The notes beneath the pieces were generated by a model. It did not search any database. It was not told the DNA's origin and saw only the letters and a list, made by a program, of their open reading frames with translations. From Pleurostoma richardsiae (taxonomy: Eukaryota; Ascomycota; Sordariomycetes; Calosphaeriales; Pleurostomataceae), in NCBI GenBank assembly GCA_030052745.1, contig JANBVO010000025.1, positions 62,001 through 126,000 of the forward strand: a stretch of DNA of 64,000 bases. Reading direction: 5' to 3'. Both the position numbers and the translations under genes were made by a program. This document shows positions 43,226-54,645 of this stretch, piece after piece; positions within the stretch are counted from its first letter, which is position 1; the number at the start of each line of letters is the position of its first letter.

Positions 43226-46202
43226 CTATTGAGCCGTTAGCTTCAATCAACAAGTGCTGGACGCGGAGAGGACACAAGGTAAGGAAATAAGACAGTCTGA
43301 ACCAGAGGTGTAGGATTCCTCGGATTGTCCATGTGGAGGGTCTGAAGCAGATGGAACCAGGTTACTAGACGGGGTTCTCGTCATTGTCATCTGGCACTCG
43401 CTCAAGCTACTCCGTCCTGCCCTTCATCGACATCTGCGTTCTCCTGCTTGCTTCTTTCATGGCCGGATACTTCGAGAGCCCTTAACAATGCCGCCGCCAA
43501 ACATTTTTCATGTCACCCTGTGCTACAGAGCATACAAATCTCTGCGGCAGGACCCCATTGCTCTGGGCCTACTCCTCTCGACAAGGTCGGCGGTGCTGCA
43601 TCTAGTATGGCGACTTTGACCCCCTCTGTCCTTAAAGACACCAGATGACTAGCACGATAAAAGTCTTCCAGTTTCGAATTTTCTTCCTCGACAAGGGCTC
43701 GTGTCCATTTCGCGCGCAGATGTGGGACGGCCTTTCGTTGAAGACCATCCGCCATACTGTAGACGTAGGGATGTCCCATGTCTTTTCTTTCTTCTTCAGA
43801 GTGTCTCAGTTACTCTACCCAGAGTCCATATCTAGCGAGCTGCACACTAGAGAGTAGGAAACTAGCTGACAGGACTCGGGCAATTTTAACCTCGAGCATC
43901 TCGCGCTGCAGCGGGCCACACATGCAGCTAACCTCTTGTCATGCCCTGTCACCTTTGCACACGACTTCTCTGACATTCCTCTTGCTCAAAGGAAGCAAAT
44001 ATCATTCTGGAGGGGAGACGCGCAAAAAATACTCCGAGTTCGACATTCAGGATACTGACCGGATCATTGTTGCAAGCCAGGACAAGGGCATCGTACGGGT
44101 TTTGCCCTGGCTGTATCGTTACGCCTGACAAGTCCTCCAGCTTGTTTTTCGCGTCCGTGGGTTCCAAAGCGGAAACCATGTTAACAGCGCCTGCTAACCT
44201 CGTGACAGTGATGACTGGGAGTGAAAGCCAAATCAGGAGAAGGTGTCGACGATGAGAAGCAGAACCAAAACAGGCGGCATCTGACGACTTCCAACGATGG
44301 CTGATTCGACCGACGCCGTTGGGGGACGCCAGAAGACAGACCCACACACCATACCTACTCATCAGCCACGCGCTCGGAATCAGCCCCAGTTAACTTAATG
44401 AATGCCACATGAGGCTTGGTTCAACATCCTCGTATCTTCTGCCTTCTCCGGGAGATGGCCAGAAGAGGTGATCATCAAGCTTCAGCATACCTTGACGCTT
44501 CCTCCTTATTCGATGACGCCTCTCAAAAACCGAGTTGCTAAGAATAGCAAGCTGAAGTCCCTTGTGACGATATGTCGCTGTCGAGAGTTAGGGAGAGAGA
44601 TGCTGTCCAACAATCGCTCAGGCGCACATATCATCTGGTCATTTCCCCCAAGATGATGGCCTGTCGGCCGTTTACATGGTCTGGACACCTTGAATTCCTC
44701 CATGTGGCGTCACATATCGGATGGGTAATTACTGACCTTGTTTCTCTAAGTGGCCTTCTTGAGGATGATGCAGAAAATCCAGTGGTCTCTGGCATTGACA
44801 GCACTTACCACTGAGCACGCTCATAATCTCGCCAGAGTCGGTCAGCGAAGCAGCAGTTGTAAAGTTATATCTCTAGTAGGATCTTTGGAACTATGTCGTT
44901 CCCTTAGCATGTTTGTGGCTGCCGTTTCGAAGCCTGCCTGACGAGCCCATCTTTCGCTATCTCGCCTTCTCAGGCCGACGCCTCTTTCTTCCGTTCGACA
45001 AACATCTTTGTTAATTTACAACAGCTCCCTTCAAGTGAGGCAGCGAAAGGCATCGCATTGATGACTTATGCTAATCACATGCGGGACTCTTTCAACTGTG
45101 GTCAGTGTCTACCAGTCTGGCTGGGAAGCCCAGCTCGAGCGTTCATGTTGTTCACTCCAAGGCCCAGCTTGCAATCGTTATATCAGTCCGATTTCGTCGC
45201 TTGCTCAAGTCTTCCAAGACTCAGTTGAACTGCATCAAGATCTTCTGTCTGCTGCTGCTTGGTCATTATCAGCTTATCTTGACATGCATTTACCTTCCTA
45301 TATCTTGTTTCCTGCGGGCACGTCAATTTCGAGCCAAGTCTTTCACGAGATATGCGCATTGGGTCACATCAATTCTCGTTTCTTTCGTTTCAGGGATGAT
45401 TGAGATTTGGAGAACGTTCATCATCATACCCATCTGCGGGACTAAGTATAACCATGTCGCCTCTGGGTTCCTTCTAAGAGCCTCTATAGGACTGGTCACG
45501 ATGCCCTGCTCATGCCCGGTCTGCCTTGCTTTTTTAAACCGCTCTGCCCGACGCCGATCTGACCACCTCGAGTCTGCATCCCCCTGATCTCTAGAGGCCA
45601 ACCCCAGATACGCTTTTCTCCCGCCCGTCCACTGCGCTCACCTTCGGTGATTCTTCGACGCCGCCTGTTCGGTTCTCCGTCCAAGCCACCATTCTCATTC
45701 ACTGAAACCGCCGGTTCATGGTTTCGTGCCCTGCTTTACCGTGCTCACGTCCTGGCTTCCCCCTTGACACCGCCGGTCCACTGTTCCTCTCCGGTCCTCC
45801 TTGCCCATCATCAGTCAGCTCGCCCCGGCCACTTTGCAGGCTCCCGTCTACTCTAGTCAACCCCCGTTTGGACTTGCCAACCTGAAGCGTGTTCCGGAAC
45901 CTTCCGCAGCAGCAAGTAACTAGGGTTTGCGAGAGTTCCTTTCAAGAGGCTCTACGCAGCTCCCACACAAATCAATCTGCAGGAAGCAGGCTCTTTCTTG
46001 ACGTGTACCTGCTCTTTTCTTCCTCACCCGGGTTCTGACTCCTTCATCTCCGCTCTCAAACACTTCCTCGCCACTTTCCACTCTCTGCAGCCCAAGACTA
46101 AATCCACAACAATACACATTGTTTCCCTCGTTGCCGAACTTCCGTCACCTTTATTGCATAGTCATCTCTGCACCAAGATAAAGTCACCGCTGCAGCTCCG
46201 CG
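43226..46202. other. Gene-poor region upstream of the DNMT5 gene
   Basis: This 3-kb stretch is less GC-rich than the genes around it and lacks a gene I can support. Open frames at 43513-43779 and 43949-44362 (minus) and 45105-45587 (plus, hydrophobic) do not splice into a recognisable protein. The last 250 bases (about 45960-46200) are strongly pyrimidine-rich and probably contain the DNMT5 core promoter and leader. Confidence 0.45.
45960..46200 (+). promoter_or_regulatory. Pyrimidine-rich leader of the DNMT5 gene
   Basis: The plus strand just before the ATG at 46203 is rich in C and T (CTTTCTTG, CTTTTCTTCCTC, CTCATTTC-like runs). CT-rich tracts upstream of the start are typical of filamentous fungal promoters and mark transcription start regions. 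The inference is from composition only. Confidence 0.4.
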
Positions 46203-49200
46203 ATGCCTCCGCGTAGCAGGCTCGGGGGCGACTGGCCGTCCTCAGATGCCGGTGCTTCGCGATCGCGTCGCGCGCCTCCAACCACTTCTGACGGCGCCGG
46301 TCTGTCGCGCGCTGAAGAGTCATCTGTCTGTGAGAATAACTCTAGCAAGAATATTCACCCCAAGGTCTGCCACCCGGACTCTGTCTTTCTTGAGATAGTG
46401 CGTACTTGCAGCCCCTTTGGAGTACGGTACATCACGGAAGAAGGCGTTGTCGCTGAGCTAAAGGTTGCGACCCTCTGCTCCGGCACCGAGGCCCCGATTT
46501 ATGCACTGCGAGGAATCCAGAGAGCCGGCCGTGCTCTTGGAGTAGGTGAAATCATCAAGTTCAAACATGTCATGAGCTGCGAGATCGAAGCCTGGAAGCA
46601 GGCGTACATTCGTCGTAACCTTAGCGTGCCCCTTATCTTTCGAGACGTCCGCGAACTTGGAATTCTCAAGGCGGATAAGGCGTAAGTCCTCTACATGTCT
46701 TCGATTCAGACGAGTTACTGATGAGCGACAAGGATGGTGGCAGACGGGCATTATGAGGAAATCCCGACCGATATCGATCTTCTGGTTTTTGGGTCTTCAT
46801 GCGTTGACTACTCCAATCTCAACACCACTAAGAACTCGGAGAAGAAGATGGCCGGCCCCGTCAAGAGGGACAACTCTGTGTCGCAGAATGCAAAGACATC
46901 TATCGCTGCTGACACAGGAACCACTGGTCCGAGCGCCGAAGAGGCTCTCGAGCCCAACACGGAGCATGAGGATCCGACTGATCCTTTCCCAGCATTTTTT
47001 GATGAATTTCCAAAGAAACTCGGGACAGGCAGAGCTTACAGTTACACGCACGTGCCACTAGGCCAAGCTGACTCCAAATTCATGGAATGTTTAAGTCTAG
47101 CTCTCGAGATGAACGACGAGAGGCTCGGCGGTGAATCGGCAACAACTTTCTTCGGGTCGCTCTGCTACGCCTTCAAGGTGCGCCCAGCGTGTATCTATAT
47201 GGAAAATGTCGAGGGAGCACCATATGACGTCTACCAAAAATTTTGGCTGCCCAAGGCTGGTTTCGTCGCCAAATACGTCAAAGTCGACAGTAAGGAATTC
47301 CTTATGCCTCAGACGCGCATGCGAGGATACGTCTTCGCCGTTGACTACCACCGTTTCCAAGAAGCCTCGGAGATGCTTGTCGATGGCTGGATGTCAGCGA
47401 TGCGTCGTTCAAAGCACAAAGGCAACATGGTCCCTCTAGACGCCCTGCTATTGGACTCGCATGACGAGCGTATCAAGCGCGCCAAAGCACAGATGGAGGA
47501 CAAGCCGGTGAGAGCTCGGCAAGATATAAAGTGGGAGAGTGCGCGTACAAGACATGAGACTGTTCGGCGCACCGAGGGTCTTTCCAACGACAAGCAATTC
47601 AGCATGCTGGAAGATGTGCGCGGTCTACTGATCAACGTTCAGCCGAACTGCCGTTCATGGATATCATGGCTGAAGAATCAGCCTGTCCGAGTACTAGATC
47701 ACCTTGAAATATCATACGCCAGGGGTCTCAAGGTGGGGTGTGATATCCGTTACAAGGCCACTGTGCTTGACCTCAGCCAGAACATCGACCGCACACCCCC
47801 CATCAACGAAGAGAGCCTTGGAACAGTCGGCTGCATTACTCCGGACGGTATCCCATTCCTCAGCGGCCAGCAGCGTCCTATTACGGGAATCGAGGCCCTA
47901 GCGCTTCAGGGACTGCCGATTGATGAGCTGATCCTGTCTACAGAGTCACAGGCTGATCTGCAGGACCTCGCGGGCAACGCGATGACAGTCCCGTGTATAG
48001 CGACAGCGTTGCTTCTGGGGGTCGCGTCTATCGTTGTATCCAAACACCCGAGGGCTTTCACGTTGGAGCCGGGATCAGCTCGGCCGGAGACTTCTCACGT
48101 TCATATAATGCCGAAGGTCAACTATTCGAAGGCCGCACACCCCGCCAATCTTGACGGCGTTGTGGAGCAGTTTGACATGGTCAGCATCCCCTGGGGCAGC
48201 GACTCTTGGAAAGGAGACATCGGCAGGATACTGAACCTGCATCGATTGGGCCGGCGATACTGCTTTTGTCACACCAAAGGCGTTTTGAATGTTAGACGTT
48301 GCGGCGCCTGTGAAGACACTGCTTGCGAAGCGTGCTGGGGCAATCCCTCTCATGTCCAGGGACCGACCGAGTTACTAACCATCGAGCCCATCAGCCCGGA
48401 GAAGGTGAAAAGTGACTTGATGAAAGACTTCCCTGGACGCATTTGCATTGCGGTGACGGATGTCCCCTCGCTCGACTCATTTGGTTTCCTCCACTATAAG
48501 GGACATGTAGACGGTGGTCTCAACAATACCACCACGCTATGGAACCAGATCGTGCGCATCCTGAGATACCAGGTCTGCTATCTCCAAGACGTCAAGATTA
48601 CCGAGGCAATAACTGTTCGATACAAGTCCAAGAGGACGGTTGTGCAAGCAGTCATTGATCGCGGCACTCTCACATGGTACATCTTTATTAGCAGAGAATA
48701 CGCAGGCCTGGAGACGTTGGGACCAGATTTTGACATTTCCCAGCCGATCGCGCGCTACCAGTGGGCGACCAAGTCATGGGAGCTGTGGGTGCCACGGCCC
48801 ATGAATGTCGGGCTCTCTATCGAGGACCAGAACGATGCTCAAGCTGTCAAGGTCTCCTGTGATGAAGGCAGCAGTCTCCCGCCGGAACTTCCGGGACAGA
48901 TCCTCAACGAGATCCAGGATCGACTCGCAGCCGTACAGGGTATCTACTCAAGCCGTGAGAATTGCGTCGGCGCTGAGAAGTCGTTGTATGTGAGGCTGGA
49001 GACACGAGACAATCCAACGAGGCTCTATCTATTCAAGGATGTCCGTCAAATCGGACCGTTTAACAAGGACGGAATTGTCATCGCTAAGACGTGCCGCCAG
49101 CTCGACAACTACGAATATCGCGAAGTCGAAGTACATTTCCCCCCCGGATCTCAACCACACAACCGCAGATTCGAAGAGACTCGAGGATACATCAAGGGAT

Positions 49201-52200
49201 ATTGGGCTGCCATAGCTTCGTCTTCGATCTACTGGGGCCCCGTACGTCCGGGTGGCGACGCTCGGTACGATCACGTATGGTTTGCATCAAAGAGTCAGTT
49301 TGGCCAGTCTGCTGCTCAAACGCAGTGTGACATGTCGCATGCTCCAGTACTGATGAGCGGTGCGGTCCCATTGCTCGATTTTCCCGTGGATCCAGCCATT
49401 ATGGCTGGATGGACGGCCGGACAATCTGATGCGGCATCATGGTTCCGGATCCCACCCTGGCAGTTGCCGACTTTCGTGAAGCGATTTGCCTTCGTCTTCT
49501 CCAAAGTCTTTGCTGACACCTCTGGCGACAAGCGCATCTCCCACTTGGAAGGGCAGAAATCGATACGCTATTCAGGAGAGAGCTGCCCAAGGTGCATCAC
49601 CGCACCTCCCGCCTCTCGATGGCTTGAAATAGAGGACAAGAGAGGCTCGAGGAGGTATGAGCTGTTTGAGGACCCGAATGACACGAAACGGTTCGAGGAA
49701 TTTCTGAAGAATCTCCCCGAACCTCTCACTGCGGAAGTTCGCATGGTCCGGCTCAATAAGAGTGCTCCCTCGCCAGAATCTAGCATCGTCGTGATCCCCG
49801 GTCAAGACACTGGGGGAGCTTTCCCTCGAACCTTTTCTGTTGACGGTCAGCACGATTCACTTCTCCTTTTCCAGCTGAGAGTAAATGTGCACTCTCTTGC
49901 CCACAGAGCTCAGATGGCACTGGCGTATCCAGCTAAGCTTCGACGCCGCGAGACGCTTAGCACAATGAGGCTGTTCTATCAGGTCGAATCTGACTATCAA
50001 CCCAAGCACTCCTACACATTCAGAGACTTTCATGAATCTCTGAAGCCTACCGATCGCGCCGCGAGCGAGCCGAGTGAGCGTGAATTCGTTCAAGATGGGC
50101 TGTGTCTCGGAGAAAGTCTCGTCCATGTCTCACAGTGGAAGAGTTTCTGGAATGTGAAATTCCCATCGATGGACATTATGAATTGCCAACTATATAACGA
50201 CCAGATGTCAGCCGTTCTATGGATGTTAGGTAGGGAGGCAGCACCTCGGCCCTTCAAGGAGCAAGAGATTGAAGAGTGCACCATTCCAGGGCTTGGTCTC
50301 CGCTTGATAGGCAAAGCGACATATGAGAATAGAGGCTTCGGTTCCTGTGGCTCTAGCCGTGGTGGAATTCTGGCTCACGACGTCGGCTACGGGAAGACCG
50401 TCGTCACCCTCGGTCTTTTGGACGCAAAGCGAAAGTCTAACGACCACGAGGCAAAGTTCCCACCACAGCCACTCGATGGTTCTGAGAACCTCTCTCATCG
50501 GCACATTGCTCTTTCCGGTACGCTGATCGTAGTGCCGGCTACAATCATCGACCAGTGGCGCAGCGAGATCACGAACAAGCTTGGCACAGGATGGAACGTC
50601 CTCATCTTCCGAGATTTCAAGGATTTTGACAAAGCAACACGCTCGGCTCTGCAGCAGGCCGAAATCCTGCTCTGTAGCCTTCAACTATTCACGAATGACA
50701 GGGAGGATGGTAGAGGCAAAGGCTACAGCTCTCGCCTCAGGAACGCCGGATATATCAAGCGGCTAGCCGACCTATCGGGGCTCAAATTCCCTCCTAAACT
50801 TACAGGCAGAGCTTATTACGACTGGTACCGGATGGCTTGTGACCGGCTTGAAGATGTTGCCGATGAGTATGATACTCTGAACCGCCGAGGTGCCCCGTCT
50901 CACCTCATCGCCGAGCGAATGGCCGGCTTCATCGCCTCCAAGAAGCAAGAATACCACTCGCAACAGCAGAACCTACACCAGCAGAGAATTGCTCCCAGCT
51001 GGAGAGGCTCAAAGCTGCATGTGGACGGTCACACCGACGCAACCTCCAGCTGTGCTTCCGACAAGGATATCGACAAAGTCATTTACGCTCTCCCAAGCAA
51101 TCACGTCCTGGAGATGTACTCATTTGGGAGGATAATTCTCGACGAGTGCTCATATGAGAACGACCAGGTTAACGAGTTCCTAGCGAACGCAGTGGCCCCC
51201 TTCAAGTAGTGCTTGTCAGGGACCCCAGACCTACACAACCTCGGCGCTATCTGCAACATGGCGAATCTCCTCGGCTATCACATTGCCAAGAGGGTTCCAA
51301 ATGTCATGCCTGGCTTGCCGAAGGTTACGCATTGCAACCCAGAAGAGCAGTTGGCTTCTAGCGAAATGTACCGGTCATTCCGAGCCATCAAATCGGTCGA
51401 CTACAGCATCTCCCGCCACAAGAAGGGGGAGGAGTTTGTCGCGGACTTCATCCGTTGCAATACAATTCGACGGGACACGTTCGAGTTTTCCGAGAATGTT
51501 GTTCCGGTTTCGCTGTCCTTGCCGGAGACTATTCTCTATCTTGAGCTTGAGTATTCGCTCCATGCCTGTGGGGACACGGTCGACGGCCTTCCGGATGAGA
51601 TGATGCGAGCCTTGAATGTGGCCGCGGACAACACCCTCCTTGGCGTCGCTGAGGCGAGAAGGCAGCTTTTCCTGCGAGCGTCGTGCGATGCCAAGAGTTT
51701 TGTTCATCAGCGTTCTCTATCATCAAACAAGCTTGAAGACGTTCTCGCGGCCGCTGTAGACCTCTGCAAGAAGAATGTAGATATGCGCGGGAAAGCCATA
51801 AAGGAAGTGTTTGACCAGCTAATCTGGTTGCATGACCGGGTCAAGCAGAGAATGTCGGCTGATTCCCTGAAGGCCAAAGACAAGAAGTGGCGGGACGCGG
51901 ACCAGTCGGTCGTGTCTTGCCTTCGAGCTATCGAGAAATGCAAGGCCGTATCGCCGGACCCGAAACAGACGATCAAATTCGGTGGGAGGGCATTCAAGCT
52001 CCTCGACGTGTTTCTGCACGGTGCCAAAGATGTCACCTGCCGTTTTGATCAAAACGACTGGAGTCCACACTATCCGTCACCGGGACCAGGAGTGTTCACA
52101 CCGATCGATTGGTATAAGATAGACGAAGCAACTTTGAAGGTCATAGACAAAGATGAGCTCCATGAACTGGCCCAAGACAAAGTTTGTTCGATGGCTAGAA

Positions 52201-53771
52201 AGCCGAAAGTCCCGGCAGCCGACGTAGGGCATGCTTCGTTCTGGGAAATTGATGAAAATTCGGTCACGGAGAGCCTACGTCTGCTTGGTGAGATTTCCAG
52301 GGGTGGGAGCAGGGAGGAAGAGATTACGGCCGGTCTGATTGAGTACATCGCCAGACCAGAGAGTGTCAAGCAAGAAACGCCGGACCTGGAGGACCCATAT
52401 AAGGGGAAGACAAAGGAAGAGCTGAACATTCTGTGCCGACGAAATGGATTGGAGCCCAAGTCAACAATGACTAAGGCACAGCATGTTTCGATGCTCAGAA
52501 GCCATGACAGTGGCAAACTGCCTTCTTCTGCATACCGTAAGGATCGTGTCACAGGCTCTAGGTTTGGGATATATCCTCTCAAAGGCAAGGACAGGGTGGT
52601 AAACGGCACCCGGGTGGAGGAATCCCTCAGCGAGCTGATTCAAACGTACGAGACGTTTAGAGAATTGTGTGAGCTATTCGCTACGGATGCCCGGGGATAC
52701 TTCTACATTCAGTCCATCATGCGCCTTAACGGCTTCTCAGACGACGGTACAAAGAACTGGGGGAACATCATATGCGATACCTGCTTGGCAATAAGCGCCA
52801 GACAGGACATCGCGAAGAAGGACCAAGCTTACCTTCTTCCCGCTTGCGGCCACATCATCTGCCGCCGCTGCAAGGAAGGCATTGGTAGGAACGGTACCCG
52901 CCAGTGTCCTGTGGCGGACTGCAAGACCAACTGCAGGAAGGCTATCCCAACCGACGCAAACCGGTATCAATTCCCCGAAGACAATCAGGACGTTGACTTT
53001 GAGGAGAGCAGTAAGATCAAGGCTGTAGTACAGTACATCAAGGAAGCGCCAGAAAAGGAGCAGTCGATCGTGTTCGTCCAGTATGAGGAAGTCCGAGGCC
53101 AGGTCGCCTCTGCCCTCACGAGGGCTGGCATCTCTTACCTCGGCGGCCGCGGCGAGCTCACATCAGAAGACATGGAGGAATTCAAGAAGGGCGTTCACCA
53201 GCGCTCGGATGGAGCTGTGTCCGGCGCCAGAGTTCTCATTCTCAGGGTCACTAGCATCGAGGCGGCAGGCGTCGACTTGATCAACGCCCAGAACATCATG
53301 TTTGTCGGTGCCTTGAATGAGCTGGACCAGAGGAAGTTCGGCATGTTCATGAGGCAGGCCAAGGGGCGCTGCCTTCGCCGTAGCCAGAAGAAGAGGGTGT
53401 ACATCTGGCATTTCTGCAGCAAGCTGACGATTGAGGAGCGCATCTTCAAGGAGCAGCTCAAGATGCCGGTCGACCTGGATGGCCCGGTACCGACGCGCGC
53501 CATGGTGGACAAGAACCGCCTTGGCATTCCTGCACCAGATTATGCTCCTTCTTCAGATGGCGCAGCGGACGCCGACATCTCGATGAGCGATGTGCAAATT
53601 GGTGTGAGTGCAGATGCTGATATCTCAATGGGCGATGCCCCGGTTGACACAACTGGAAAGGCCGACACCTCGATGGGCGATACATCAACTTCCGTAATTG
53701 AAGCCGCCGACATCTCGATGAGCGATGCGCTACCTGAGGCGGCCAGTACAATGGCTGGCCCGGTGGTGTAG
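46203..53771 (+). pseudogene. DNMT5-type DNA cytosine methyltransferase with RING and SNF2 ATPase, interrupted by one TAG
   Basis: Exon 1 (46203-46681) joins exon 2 (46733-53771) via GTAAGT...ACAAG, giving 2505 codons. The methyltransferase domain spans about 85-590: motif I VATLCSGTEAP, catalytic Cys183 in FGSSCVDYSNLN, YMENVEG, PQTRMRGYVFA, and LAGNAMTVPCI. A Cys cluster at 670-694 follows. The SNF2 part has Walker A HDVGYGKT (about 1375-1382), Walker B ILDECS (about 1628-1633), a SAP-like segment (about 2050-2080), a RING (about 2174-2226; CDTC, CGHIICRRC, CPVADC) and helicase lobe 2 to about 2395. In Cryptococcus, DNMT5 maintains CpG methylation in an ATP-dependent way. The frame carries one TAG at 51207-51209 (codon 1652), where LSGTP is normally preceded by Trp-Cys. 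No intron removes it sensibly. Everything else is open and conserved, so this is either a very young pseudogene, a read-through gene or a sequence error. Confidence 0.88.
51207..51209 (+). other. In-frame TAG in the SNF2 domain
   Basis: The codon reads PFK-TAG-CLSGTPDLHN. SNF2 relatives carry Trp (TGG) directly before this C-x-SGTP segment, so the simplest change is TGG to TAG. On the minus strand that is CCA to CTA, a CpA to TpA transition, the class made by RIP. The reading frame is the same on both sides. Confidence 0.9.
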
Positions 53772-54645
53772 GACGGAGCTGGTTGAGAGATGACTGCCAA
53801 GTAGCCTACCTTGCTACTGTCTGTCATGGCGAGCGGAGCTGTACTAGAGATCTACGGTCAGATTTTCCAACGCTCGAGGCGATTCTTCCAATTATCGCTG
53901 GGCGATTGGTCACAACAGTCAAGACTCTCATACTGCTCATGTTGGGGTCTTTGCGATGGCGTGGCAGTGTGTGTCTTAGTGGCGGGTGACTTCGATGTAA
54001 CTGAAATCAAGCCGATGCTAAAAGTTCGGCGAGAGACAGGAACATCTTCCCCGCAAATGAGACCTCAAGAATGGGCGAGGAACGAGGAACGGAAAGGGAC
54101 AGCTCTGGGCAATATCCTCAGGTTCATGGTACACCGCTGCTGCGTGAAGAACGTCTGGCTCAATGGTGAGCAGACTTGTCTGCATATTGTGTGGGAATAT
54201 CTTGTACGCCCTCTATGGCCGGTCTGACAATCTGAACTCGACCGAGAGACGCAGAACTGGTAGGGAGGAATGACTATTCGGATCATGGCGGTCGAGGAGA
54301 CCGCAAGGAACATTCGTGAAATTGTGTGGAATGTATGTAGCAGGTCGGAGAGAGAAAAGCACAAGAAAAGGGCATACAATTCAGAGTATTTCTAATATAT
54401 CCTGCTCACGAGTGGCCATCGTACATATCCGTGACAAGATAAGCGCTGATCACGAGACACTGGGGATTCCAGATGTCACTCTATCGCTTCGAATAGCTAG
54501 AATGGATGCTGACTGCTTCAAGGCCGCTCAACACAGAACCAGTTGGCACCGAACCAAATATAATACCGACCGGCCAATGCCGTGGTCCAGTGTTTCCTTC
54601 ACCCCTCCCATTATATAAACCCATTCTGCAAGCCATACAAACCGT
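53772..54645. other. Intergenic, convergent 3' flanks
   Basis: This stretch holds the 3' UTRs of the DNMT5 gene and of the ureidoglycolate lyase gene. Short open frames overlap and show no domain. I see nothing else. Confidence 0.5.

Noticed and set aside
43513-43779. Frame containing GVKVAILDAAPP, reminiscent of the VAILDTG core of subtilases
   Set aside because: Only about eight residues match, the catalytic context (TG after the Asp) is missing, and no His or Ser region is found nearby.
51204-51222. A GT...AG pair around the DNMT5 TAG that could be an intron
   Set aside because: The pair spans only 14 bases and would delete part of the conserved CLSGTP motif.
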